A stretch of 64,000 nt of DNA, from positions 248,001 to 312,000 of the forward strand of contig JAQUIJ010000001.1 of assembly GCA_028683385.1 (NCBI GenBank), given 5' to 3'. Made by a program: the position numbers and the translations under genes. Below the pieces are notes generated by a model. It had not been told where the DNA came from. It worked only from the letters and a program-made list of their open reading frames with translations, and did no database searches. Origin of the DNA: Prolixibacteraceae bacterium (lineage in GTDB: Bacteria > Bacteroidota > Bacteroidia > Bacteroidales > Prolixibacteraceae). This document shows, in pieces, positions 23,853 through 33,078 of this stretch (positions are counted from its first letter, which is position 1; every line of letters begins with the position of its first letter).

Positions 23853-26800
23853 TTATTTCAGCGTCACATCCAGATAAACCGAATAACGCCCGTACGATTC
23901 GTAGAATGGTTTGTAAATCACACCGTCGATGTTAAATTCTAACTTCTCCGGATCACCGGTTATCGATTTACTAATGTCTTTTAAATTCAATGTTACCTTC
24001 CGCCATTCTTTCAGAGGCTCCGTTTCGTGCGCTGCCAATAAAATCGGGCCATAAAATAAACTGGCTACATTCTGCTGATCCATAACCGGCTCCAGATAAA
24101 AATGGAACGGCATACGCAACTCCACTTTATCGCCATCTTTCCATTTTCGGCTAATCGTCAGATAATTTCCGGCCTCGGCCTTAACTACTTCCTCCTTGCC
24201 ATTGATCTTCACAAAAAATCCCTTGGTTGCCCAATGCGGTACCCGAATATAAAGGTCAAATTCTCCTTTCCCATTAATAGTCAACATGGTATAATCTTCC
24301 TTAGGGAAAGCAGTTGTTTGGGTTACCGTTATTTTCTTTTCGGTCCACTTTAATGTTGAAGGTACGAACAGATTCACATACAGAGCCTTGTTATCAGCAC
24401 TTTTAAAATAAATGGAATTCTGAAGTTTAGTGCTGCTTTCGAGCGCCGTACCGTTACAGCAGGTAAAACCGCTCATATCGTCGTTGCTAAACTGTTTTGC
24501 CGAACCAGCATTCAATGGAACGTGATAGGTATTTGCAGGACTATCTTCTGCAACAGACGCGAGAATGTGGTTGTAAAGGCCGCGCTCGTAATAGTCCATC
24601 AACTCGCCACGCTGTTCGAAAAGGAAAAGATCACGGCTTAATTTGAGCATATTATAGGTTGCACAGGTTTCATTCTGGCCGCCAACCGAGAAACCATTCT
24701 CGTAAATCGTGGCAGGTTGAGCGATGAAACATTCAGCATTATTTGGATTACGTGCTCCTGCAACACCACCGATACTGTACATGTAATCGTTGGTGGTCAT
24801 GTTCCAGAAATTATCGGCGATATGAAAATATTCAGGAGCATCCGAGTCGCGGTAAATTTCCAGCGCCCCCACTATCTGAGGAATATGCTGATTGGCGTGT
24901 AATCCACGGAACAAATCAACATTCTTGGCCAGCCCGCTTGAATGTTCGGCGTCGCCATAAAACACCTTGATGTTATCGAATAAACGTGCAACTTCCATGT
25001 AACGCGGCTCATTGGTCAGGCGCGACAAGCGTGCCATCGCTTCGTTCATTCCGCCAAATTCTCCGGCAATGTATTTGTTCCACATGCTGATTAAAGTTGG
25101 AGTTGGTACCTTGCTCAATCGCGCATATACCCAGTCGCCCATGCCTTTCACAATTTCCAGCGCTTTTTTATTCCCGCTCACCTCGTAAATATCCATCAGT
25201 CCGGCAAGGATTTTATGCAAAGTGTAGTACGGAGCCCAGATTTTGGTTTTATCGCCTCCGTAGCTCGCTCCTTTCTCCAACATGATAAACTGATCGGGCG
25301 GATAGGCACTGATAAATCCTTTGCCCCAGTTCCAGTAATCGGTACGAATACCACCTTCGCATAAATCCGAATCATAATTTGCTTTTCCTGAACCCACTGG
25401 CACTGCCGTAGGATCGGCAACAGCTTCGCCTACTGAAGTTTTCGGCTGTCCTGAAAGTTGGGACAATTGATACAAAGTGTTCACCATGTAATCCATCTTA
25501 GCAGCAAAGTTGGCCTGAAGTGTGGCGTCATATCCGGTACTGGCATACGCCTGGGCAATAGCGCTCAGGTAATGTCCGGTGGCATGACCACGCAATTTCG
25601 TTTCCTGACTGTCCCATACGCCAAGCGGTTTGGCTCCTTTCGGTTGTTCTTGACCAAAAGCATTACGAAACATATAAAGGAAATCGTCGGGATTTGACTT
25701 GGCTAATCCTGTAATGAATTTATCGCGGTTTTCGATGAATTTTGTGTCATGATGATGAATGTCGGCGTCCAAACTAACCTGATCGAGTTTGAAAAATTCG
25801 AGCGTGCGGTTAGGTGTTGCTGCGGTTTTTGCAGCTTTAACTACCACTGTTGCTTTAGGCTGAAGATTTGTTCCTGAAACTTTTCCGGTCAACATATAAG
25901 TTCCGGCAGTAAGTACCTGACTGTTGTCTTTTGGTGCCGGCCAGATTACCCGCACTTCAGGTCCCTCAATATCATTGTCGTAAATACCCTTTACAAAACG
26001 TGGCAAACGTGGAAGTACTCCTACTTCGGTTTCTACCTGAACATCCGGCACATTTTTTAGGTAAGCATTGTACAACTGAGGCGTTGTTGCCGGAAACTTT
26101 TCAAGTTCACCTTCCGATTCTTCGTTGGTTCTCACCGTTGATTCGCCTTCGCTCAACGCATTACCATAAATCCGGGCAATCTGCTTGTCGTTCAGTGCAA
26201 CCCGATAGATGCGGAAATCATGCAGTTTGGCGTTTAAACCGGTATATTCAGCATTCAACGATCGTCCGATATAGAGTTTATTGGCTTCGCCTGAATTATT
26301 TTTGAAGAGCTGTCGCAGTTCAACCTCAGCGTTTTTCGTTTCAGCAACAAGCGCTCCATTTACAAAGGTGCTGAGCGTTTTATACGGTACGTTGATCACC
26401 ACCGCTACATGCACCCATTTGTAAACAGGCAATGCCGCTGAGGCTGCTGTATAATTCTTGGCATTCGTCAGGATTTGAGCCTGAAATTCCACCTTGCCAT
26501 TTGTCCCAACCGGGGAGGCAAAGAAATGCGACTTGCTGTCTTTTCCAAAATCGAAAAACAACTGCCCGGTTTTTGCAAAACGCAGGTAAATCCATCCGGT
26601 AATACTAAGGGTTTGTTCGCCCGTCACCGATTCAGCAGGAAGCGAAACATAGGTGTCGCTGCTACCGTTTAACGAAAGTACATTCCCGAAGAGCTCGTCT
26701 TTCACAAATTTGAAATCAGTTCCCTGAATGCTGCCATGCAAGTTATTTCGGGACCAATCTTTTGCATCGTCCTTAAAAGTATAGCGAGCAATTAAACCCG

Positions 26801-26909
26801 TTTCGCCAATTCCATCCAGAATTTGATCGCCGTTTTGTGCAATTGTGTTGGTGGTCCCCAAAGCAAAAAAAATTAGTAAAAATCCAATGATCAGTTTATA
26901 TAATTTCAT
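23853..26909 (-). CDS. LamG-domain GH127-type beta-L-arabinofuranosidase, PUL2
   Basis: Signal peptide, then a LamG/concanavalin-like module (about 35-250, GLIARYTFKDDAKDWSRN, KLYIGRSL), a small Ig-like linker (about 310-365) and a GH127 (Glyco_hydro_127/DUF1680) catalytic domain. The zinc-linked catalytic residues are recognisable: ETC near residue 746 and the CC pair in FTCCNGT near 816. In characterised GH127 enzymes a cysteine is the nucleophile and zinc is held by Glu and three Cys. It would remove L-arabinofuranose from arabinan or arabinoxylan side chains, with LamG as a carbohydrate-binding module. Related families (GH146 and others) share this fold, so linkage specificity is open. 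Confidence 0.85.
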   Translation of the reverse strand: MKLYKLIIGFLLIFFALGTTNTIAQNGDQILDGIGETGLIARYTFKDDAKDWSRNNLHGSIQGTDFKFVKDELFGNVLSLNGSSDTYVSLPAESVTGEQTLSITGWIYLRFAKTGQLFFDFGKDSKSHFFASPVGTNGKVEFQAQILTNAKNYTAASAALPVYKWVHVAVVINVPYKTLSTFVNGALVAETKNAEVELRQLFKNNSGEANKLYIGRSLNAEYTGLNAKLHDFRIYRVALNDKQIARIYGNALSEGESTVRTNEESEGELEKFPATTPQLYNAYLKNVPDVQVETEVGVLPRLPRFVKGIYDNDIEGPEVRVIWPAPKDNSQVLTAGTYMLTGKVSGTNLQPKATVVVKAAKTAATPNRTLEFFKLDQVSLDADIHHHDTKFIENRDKFITGLAKSNPDDFLYMFRNAFGQEQPKGAKPLGVWDSQETKLRGHATGHYLSAIAQAYASTGYDATLQANFAAKMDYMVNTLYQLSQLSGQPKTSVGEAVADPTAVPVGSGKANYDSDLCEGGIRTDYWNWGKGFISAYPPDQFIMLEKGASYGGDKTKIWAPYYTLHKILAGLMDIYEVSGNKKALEIVKGMGDWVYARLSKVPTPTLISMWNKYIAGEFGGMNEAMARLSRLTNEPRYMEVARLFDNIKVFYGDAEHSSGLAKNVDLFRGLHANQHIPQIVGALEIYRDSDAPEYFHIADNFWNMTTNDYMYSIGGVAGARNPNNAECFIAQPATIYENGFSVGGQNETCATYNMLKLSRDLFLFEQRGELMDYYERGLYNHILASVAEDSPANTYHVPLNAGSAKQFSNDDMSGFTCCNGTALESSTKLQNSIYFKSADNKALYVNLFVPSTLKWTEKKITVTQTTAFPKEDYTMLTINGKGEFDLYIRVPHWATKGFFVKINGKEEVVKAEAGNYLTISRKWKDGDKVELRMPFHFYLEPVMDQQNVASLFYGPILLAAHETEPLKEWRKVTLNLKDISKSITGDPEKLEFNIDGVIYKPFYESYGRYSVYLDVTLK

Positions 26910-27008
26910 AGTATATCTATTATTTTTTCAATAGTATGATTTAAAGCTTCATTTACTTAGTAGCCACAGACAAACGCTTGGTGAATTTGCGACTAATTTT
27001 TTATGCAT

Positions 27009-27575
27009 TTAAGTCAGAGCAATTTCATATTTACAGCGGTCGTTCCCACGGTGAATTGACGAAATCACTTTGGCTTTCACCGGATGACCAGCAACTGTTG
27101 AGAACATTTTTTCAGCAAAACCTTCAGAACAAAAGCAAAGAATGTACGAGCGAACGCCCTTTTCTTTATTTACCATCGGGCAAACACAGTACGACTTATT
27201 TTCGTCGGCAACAATTACGCCCGATTCTTTATTGTAATCCACTTTCCAGCCCCATTCTCCTGAAATGTAAGTATTAAACTTTTCGATATCACCAACATAA
27301 GGGGCAAGTACCTTATCCATTTCCAGAAAATTGTAGTGTGCCATCGCACAGGGTTTCATGATCTTGCGGCACTCTTCATCGCTGGCATTTTCATCAATAT
27401 TCAGGAGCAAAGTCGAAATCCAGTCCTGCATAAACTTCCGGTTTTTGTCATCTGATTCTGCGGCATTTGTGCTTCCTGAAGGATTAGAACCATGAACGGC
27501 CAGCGAAGTAAATCCGCAAAAACAAGCGCCAGACAAACATGCCGTCTTGAAAAAATCTTTACGAGTAATGGTCAT
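27009..27575 (-). CDS. Small Cys-rich protein with Tat-like leader, PUL2
   Basis: The leader TRKDFFKTACLSGACFCGF resembles a weak Tat signal, with a Lys replacing one Arg. The mature part, about 160 residues, has a mid-protein ECRKIMKPCA and a C-terminal SYCVCPMVN followed by YILCFCSEGFAEKMF. The paired CxC and CFC elements could bind a metal or cluster; the pattern weakly recalls DUF6144 and L-2-amino-thiazoline-4-carboxylate hydrolase-like proteins, but I do not claim either. It sits between the two GH127 genes in the same orientation, so it is probably expressed with PUL2. Function is unknown. Confidence 0.6.
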   Translation of the reverse strand: MTITRKDFFKTACLSGACFCGFTSLAVHGSNPSGSTNAAESDDKNRKFMQDWISTLLLNIDENASDEECRKIMKPCAMAHYNFLEMDKVLAPYVGDIEKFNTYISGEWGWKVDYNKESGVIVADENKSYCVCPMVNKEKGVRSYILCFCSEGFAEKMFSTVAGHPVKAKVISSIHRGNDRCKYEIALT

Positions 27576-27661
27576 ATTAAAATTATTTTTACTGAAGTAG
27601 TGATTTCGAGCCTCTCAGTCAGTTACTTCGGATATTAAAACAATCAACCCGGCAAATGCAC

Positions 27662-30061
27662 TCACATCACTTTCCACTCCAAAATACCTCCGGAATTATC
27701 TTTCTGCAACTTGGCTTTAATTCTCAAAGCAGACGTTCTCACCGGTTTAAATTTCACAGTGTTGTATTTATCCAACTCTACTCCATAAGTATCCGTTGTT
27801 TCAACTGGTTTCCATGCCTTGTTTTTATCCTGATAAAGCAATTGCCAGTTTTCGGGAACACGGTAGTTTCCGTCGTAATGATCCATATTCAACCAGTAAA
27901 CCGACGATTCGGAAAGAGTAACCGGCTCTTTAAACTGGTAATCAACTGTTTCTTCAGAACCTTCTTTTTGCCACCAGTAGAAATATGATTTGTCGGTGTC
28001 ACCCGAGTTTTTGGGATCGAACCCGTCGTTGAGTCCCGGAGCCCAGTCGGTTGATGCCATTACTTGGGCCGAATCGGCAGGCGAAACTTCAGGTTTTACA
28101 ATGGCTGTAGCTTCCTGATCGGGCATCCAGACGAGCATATTTGCAGTGCCACGGTTGTTCCATGCATAATACGGAATGGCTTTGAGGTCTGCAGGTTCAA
28201 TAGTTTTAGAATCTCCATTCTTACTTACTATGCTCCCTTTCATAAAAAGAGTCACCACTCCACCCAATAAGTTTTCCTCAAATTGATTTTGAACAGTGGC
28301 ATCCGGAGAAACAAAATTGTCGAACATTCGTCCGTTATTGTTGTCTTTGTCCTCGAAACAATATACAATTGGCCCTCGTTGGTAGGCCAGTTTCCCCTGA
28401 TCATTTGTAACCTTATCGTTCGCTTTAATTTTGCGAACCGGCATCGGGAAGTCGATTTCAACCTCATCGCCTCGTTTCCAGTCATTTCGTATAATGGCAT
28501 AGCCATTCACCACTTCAGGAGATTTTTCACTTCCATTAACACGGATTGTGTATTTATCGGTTACCTGATCGGCAAATTGATACAGATCGGAAGGAACAGC
28601 CTGATTCTGTGCCCATCCGGGGATACGGATTTTAAGGCCAAAGCGGTCTTTACCAGGTTTGTCGATCGAAATTACCACTTTCCCTTCCCAGGGGTATCGG
28701 GTTTGCTGGCTGATTGCAACAGTATCCTTTCCAACAGCAATCGAGGCTTTTCCGCCAGCAAACAGATTCACGTAAATGTTGTGTTCGTCGGTTGTGTAAA
28801 CGTAACCAGGTACTGAAGCCATGAAACGGGTAATGTTTCCGGGGCAACAGGCGCATCCGAACCAAGGCGCGCGGTCGTGGTTGTGAACTGATTCGAGTGG
28901 ATTATCGTAAAAAAATTTATCACCGTTCAACGAAACTCCTGAAATTACGCCGTTGTACAAAGAGCGTTCGAGCACATCGTAAAACTTCGAATTTCCATCG
29001 TTCAGGAATAAGCGGTAGTTCCAGTAAACATTCGAAATAGCAGCGCAGGTTTCGCAATAGTCCGTCATATTGGGCAGTTCGTAATTCGGGCCAAAACCTT
29101 CGCCCTGCGCACGCTGACCAATACCACCGGTGATGTATAATTTTTTCGAAACCACATTTTCCCAAACGCGTTTGGTTGCTTCCATTAATGCTGAATCTTT
29201 CATCAACGAAGCCACATCGGTTACTCCGGAATACAAGTATCCGAGGCGAACAGCATGGCCAACAGCTTCATCCTGATCAACAATCGGTTTGTGATCCTGA
29301 CTGTATTCACTCAATTTGTGGCCATCGGTTCCTTTGCCTGTTTCGTCGATAAAGAACCGTGCCAGCTTTAGGTATTTCTCTTCGTGAGTAACACGATAAA
29401 GTTTCACTAAAGCCATTTCAATAATCGGATGCCCGGAGGGAACTTTTTTCTGTCCTTCGCCAGGCCCAAAAACCTGATTCACCAAATCTGCATTTTTAAT
29501 GGCAATATCAAGCAAAGTACGTTTTCCGGTTGCCTGATAATGTGCAACAGCAGCTTCGTAAAGGTGTCCACAGTCATACAATTCGTGGCTGTTCAACTTG
29601 TCCCATCGACCTTTTCCGTACCAGCGCTCCAGCCGTTTACATTTGTTGGTGAGGCAAGTATACAGGTATCCGTCTTTTTCCTGAGCAGCGCCAATTAAGG
29701 TAATCAGACTATCGAGGTAATGATCCAGTTTTTTATCGTACTGAACCGCCAAAGTGTATGAAGCTCCTTCCAGTACTTTATAAACATCGGTATCGTCGAA
29801 CGGGAAATCGCCTTTGTGCTCGCCTTTGATCAGGCCACCAGCCAACGCAAAATTGTCCATACGCCCGTTTTCCTCGCATTTCCCGAAAGCTGATGGGATG
29901 GAGGTTTTTCGATTCGTTTCAATTTTCGGCGCCCAAAACTGGTCGTTTAGATGGACAGATGTAAATGGCACCGGATTAAGCGGTGTTGTCGTTTTCTCGA
30001 CTTTCTTGCTGCACGAAAACAAGACAACAACAAATAACACGATAAATAAGAATGACCTCAT
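27662..30061 (-). CDS. GH127 family beta-L-arabinofuranosidase lipoprotein, PUL2
   Basis: A lipobox (LFSC, Cys17) anchors the protein. It begins the typical GH127 way (FTSVHLNDQFWAPKIETNR), followed by the (alpha/alpha)6 barrel (DVYKVLEGASYTLAVQYD). Catalytic zinc residues are seen in ETCAA near residue 337 and CACCPG near 403. The C-terminal 130 residues form an extra beta-sandwich (KEPVTLSESSVYWLN). It differs strongly from the other GH127 gene in this PUL, in length, added domain and motif wording (CACCPG against FTCCNGT), so the two probably cut different arabinosyl linkages. It is 48 bp after the DUF5695 gene. Confidence 0.88.
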   Translation of the reverse strand: MRSFLFIVLFVVVLFSCSKKVEKTTTPLNPVPFTSVHLNDQFWAPKIETNRKTSIPSAFGKCEENGRMDNFALAGGLIKGEHKGDFPFDDTDVYKVLEGASYTLAVQYDKKLDHYLDSLITLIGAAQEKDGYLYTCLTNKCKRLERWYGKGRWDKLNSHELYDCGHLYEAAVAHYQATGKRTLLDIAIKNADLVNQVFGPGEGQKKVPSGHPIIEMALVKLYRVTHEEKYLKLARFFIDETGKGTDGHKLSEYSQDHKPIVDQDEAVGHAVRLGYLYSGVTDVASLMKDSALMEATKRVWENVVSKKLYITGGIGQRAQGEGFGPNYELPNMTDYCETCAAISNVYWNYRLFLNDGNSKFYDVLERSLYNGVISGVSLNGDKFFYDNPLESVHNHDRAPWFGCACCPGNITRFMASVPGYVYTTDEHNIYVNLFAGGKASIAVGKDTVAISQQTRYPWEGKVVISIDKPGKDRFGLKIRIPGWAQNQAVPSDLYQFADQVTDKYTIRVNGSEKSPEVVNGYAIIRNDWKRGDEVEIDFPMPVRKIKANDKVTNDQGKLAYQRGPIVYCFEDKDNNNGRMFDNFVSPDATVQNQFEENLLGGVVTLFMKGSIVSKNGDSKTIEPADLKAIPYYAWNNRGTANMLVWMPDQEATAIVKPEVSPADSAQVMASTDWAPGLNDGFDPKNSGDTDKSYFYWWQKEGSEETVDYQFKEPVTLSESSVYWLNMDHYDGNYRVPENWQLLYQDKNKAWKPVETTDTYGVELDKYNTVKFKPVRTSALRIKAKLQKDNSGGILEWKVM

Positions 30062-30109
30062 ATTTTTATACCTATTTTTCAGATTAAAATTTCAAAAATA
30101 CAGATCACC

Positions 30110-32908
30110 CTACTCAATAGTAATGACCTTTGTTTTATTTTCAAGTTTTAGTACACTAACACCCCTTTGATTTTTAGGCCAAGCATCCAATTTATACATA
30201 TATATTTCTGAATTCTTGATTTGCTCGATCCTGAGATATGCCTCGTGAGTAAACTTGTTCGATTTATCCAGTTCAATGCGAACTGCTTTTGTTTTCGGAT
30301 TGAACGAAACACTCTTGAATGTTCCGGCATCCAGCGTGAGCCACAAACCAACCGGAGCAATGTAAATACGCGATTTAGCCGCTGTAGTCAGATCAACTTT
30401 CACCCAATTTTTGGGAGTCGATAAATTTCCACCGAAAGCCAGCCAGCCAAATTCACTGTCGTGGGTAATGTATGTTGCCGAATTAACCGCATAACCAAAA
30501 TATCCGCAACCGTAGTCGCCCGAAATACCGTCGTTCCGAAGATCGGTTGGGAACGAATGCGATGCGCATGGGGCAAAACCTTCTTCGGTAATGTTCGAGA
30601 GCGTTCCAAGCAAACCGCCATAGCCAACGCGCAGCAAATACAAATCGTCAGGAGTTTGCCTGTACTGAGTCAAAACCGGAATGGCATTCAGGCCCGAACC
30701 GTAATGATGAATCATGCGTTCGTAACGCGAAAGCTTTCCGCCATACAAAAAATCCCAATAGCGGCGGGCATTCCCGTTGTAAGCCCAGTGTGGAATGGTT
30801 GGCATATAAGCCAATATCGCGTTTAACGTTACCATAGCTTTCTCATCGAACCCGAAATATTTCGACCACATGTAAACCTCTTCCTGGCCGGTTGAATCCC
30901 ACGACATTTCGCTGCCAAACGGATAACTTAGCGTTGCCCAGTGCCCGGCGCGGCCTTTCATTGTCTTTTCCAGATCAGCAGCCAAATCGGTGTATCCTTC
31001 CCGTTTTAAATCTTCCAGAATAAGAAGAAAGATGGTTCCTTCCATTTGTCCGAACTGAGCGTAATACGGAGCCTGATCCATCATGGTCATTGCTGTATGA
31101 TAAGCATTTTCGAGGTACCATTGCCAGTTTTGCTTGGTTACCAAACCGCTGTAATTACGGGCAAGGCGGTACATCACCCAATGGGCGGCAGCCACATGCG
31201 GATAATTGTATGACCGGTCGGTAATTTCAGCGCCTTGTCGATTCCATGCCGCCCAGGTTTTGAAGTTAATATCGGGGCTGTAAGTTCCGGCAGGCATACT
31301 GTCGGGCGAATAATAGAACATGCTTTTGCGGACACCATATTTCAGTTTTCCTGAGTTGTATTGAATTCCTCCCCAAATGGTCTGATTGACAAATGTCTCC
31401 ATCTTTTTGATTTCCTCCGGATTGGGTTCAACCAATTGTTTCATGATGGCATTGAGCCAGCTTCCTGCCCCACCCTCGTCACTCAAACCGCAAATCCAGG
31501 CGCGACGATCCTGAGTAACCTGTTGTTTTTTCTCGTTGTCGTAGGTAATTACCGATGGACTTCGGTGAAACAAATCGTTTGGATTTTCATACCACTGATT
31601 GGTGGTCAAAAATTTACCATTATCAGCCACAACCTGCGATTCAGGCTTTATGATTTTATAATTGACTGTTTGCTGAAGGCCGTCAGCATATGTAATTGTC
31701 AAACGGGCGCGACCCCATGTTTTTCCTTTCACGGCGTATTCTATCCAACCGTTTTTGGTTTTTCCTGATTCAGAAAGCTCCAGAGCACCTTTGGGCTCAA
31801 CATCCAGTGATTTTACTTTCTGACCATATTTCAGGAATAATTTTGCATTTACATCCTGCGGAACTACATATCCGGGAATGCCAACCGCCACCGGACGATT
31901 GTTTTCGATTAATGTCTTTTCAATGTTTTCAACCTTGTCAGTCAGGATAAATTTCACACCAATGTTGTGCGTTTCTCCCGGGTTGAGCGTAACAGAAGTT
32001 GGCCTGTTCCATTGTTCGGAACCTTTCCATTCGTTTTCTGCAAAGGCTTTGCTGTTGACCATCCATTCGTGGAAACCCTCGAAAGTAGTTCCTTGCGGAG
32101 TTGGGTCATCTGTTAGTGGACGATAAGCTTCGAAAGGCGTTTTTCCGTACGGAACAACCAGCATAACCGGTGCATGACCGTTCAGGCGAACAACCTGTAA
32201 ATAACCAGCATCCCTGCCGATGTAAGGATCGAAAAATACAGTCTCTTCGTGAGCCTGATCGAGTTCTTTTCCATCGAAGTTATTGTTAAAAATCATCGGA
32301 ATGCCCAACGCTCCAATTTCGACAGGTTGATTGGATTTATTTTTTAGTTCGAATCGCAAAGCCAGACCATTGCCTGCTTTTTCCCAATAACGGATCACTT
32401 GCAAGGGAGAAGATTCAGGAAGAGTATTGGCTAAATCGGCTACAGCCAAAACAGTTGCATTTTCAGGAGTGAGCGATTTTACTGAAGCCCGATTGGCTGC
32501 GGTTGAAAACGATTCCCACTGCCCGTTGGCTCCTGTTTTTATCCTGAAATTTAAATCGCCAAGATGGTAGTAGCCATTCTTATTGCGTTTACTTAACAGG
32601 TCGTGCGGTGTAAATTCGAACTTTTCGACATCGGTTGTCCGAAGCGACGAAACAGTCTGAGACGATTTCAGCAGTTCGAGCGTAAAATTGGATGTACCAA
32701 AAGACTCAACACCTTGTTCAATTTCAAGCGTTGCCGGACGATTGTCGGTTACCCGTTGCTGCGAAAAGATACAATTGGTAGAAATAATAAAAAACGAACC
32801 TAGAAGAAAAAACTTCCTGGCGTTTTCTGAAACTTCCACTAAAAATTTCCGCATTAAGTTTAAACCTGAATTGCTTCTGGTTGACGACAACATATAAATT
32901 TTATTCAT
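30110..32908 (-). CDS. DUF5695-like secreted protein, probable glycan-active enzyme, PUL2
   Basis: A 932-residue secreted protein; the hydrophobic leader (KFFLLGSFFIISTNCIFSQ) favours a start at Met19 (32854), though the frame is open from 32908. The first half is beta-rich (GTSNFTLELLKSSQTVSSL); the second half looks like a helical barrel with aromatic motifs (AHWVMYRLARNYSGLVTKQNWQWYLENAYHT, in part). I associate this layout with DUF5695, a family with no function known to me. Its position right after susCD and before a GH127 gene, and the barrel-like C-terminal half, suggest a glycosidase or lyase. No catalytic residues can be named. Confidence 0.7.
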   Translation of the reverse strand: MNKIYMLSSTRSNSGLNLMRKFLVEVSENARKFFLLGSFFIISTNCIFSQQRVTDNRPATLEIEQGVESFGTSNFTLELLKSSQTVSSLRTTDVEKFEFTPHDLLSKRNKNGYYHLGDLNFRIKTGANGQWESFSTAANRASVKSLTPENATVLAVADLANTLPESSPLQVIRYWEKAGNGLALRFELKNKSNQPVEIGALGIPMIFNNNFDGKELDQAHEETVFFDPYIGRDAGYLQVVRLNGHAPVMLVVPYGKTPFEAYRPLTDDPTPQGTTFEGFHEWMVNSKAFAENEWKGSEQWNRPTSVTLNPGETHNIGVKFILTDKVENIEKTLIENNRPVAVGIPGYVVPQDVNAKLFLKYGQKVKSLDVEPKGALELSESGKTKNGWIEYAVKGKTWGRARLTITYADGLQQTVNYKIIKPESQVVADNGKFLTTNQWYENPNDLFHRSPSVITYDNEKKQQVTQDRRAWICGLSDEGGAGSWLNAIMKQLVEPNPEEIKKMETFVNQTIWGGIQYNSGKLKYGVRKSMFYYSPDSMPAGTYSPDINFKTWAAWNRQGAEITDRSYNYPHVAAAHWVMYRLARNYSGLVTKQNWQWYLENAYHTAMTMMDQAPYYAQFGQMEGTIFLLILEDLKREGYTDLAADLEKTMKGRAGHWATLSYPFGSEMSWDSTGQEEVYMWSKYFGFDEKAMVTLNAILAYMPTIPHWAYNGNARRYWDFLYGGKLSRYERMIHHYGSGLNAIPVLTQYRQTPDDLYLLRVGYGGLLGTLSNITEEGFAPCASHSFPTDLRNDGISGDYGCGYFGYAVNSATYITHDSEFGWLAFGGNLSTPKNWVKVDLTTAAKSRIYIAPVGLWLTLDAGTFKSVSFNPKTKAVRIELDKSNKFTHEAYLRIEQIKNSEIYMYKLDAWPKNQRGVSVLKLENKTKVITIE

Positions 32909-32990
32909 GCCTGGGTTATTGGTCTAGTAAGTTGATATTAGAACTTCAGAAATTTATTCAAAATTACTGAATCACTCCAATGACAGGGTA

Positions 32991-33020
32991 AAATGTCTCC
33001 GGAAAATTCCGGAGACATTT
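32991..33020 (-). terminator. Hairpin after susD of PUL2
   Basis: AAATGTCTCCGGAA (32991-33004) and TTCCGGAGACATTT (33007-33020) are perfect 14-bp arms. Read on the minus strand the stem ends in TTTTA. It could reduce read-through from susCD into the DUF5695 and GH127 genes, as the similar hairpin after susD of PUL1 may do. Confidence 0.65.
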
Positions 33021-33078
33021 ATAGCTGTTTAAAACTATGGAACAAAAAGCCCTGTACATGTTCAGAGCCAGGGGTATT

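Noticed and set aside
28283-28816. A 177-codon plus-strand frame opposite the GH127 lipoprotein gene
   Set aside because: It overlaps the well-supported GH127 gene completely and has no recognisable motif or upstream signal.
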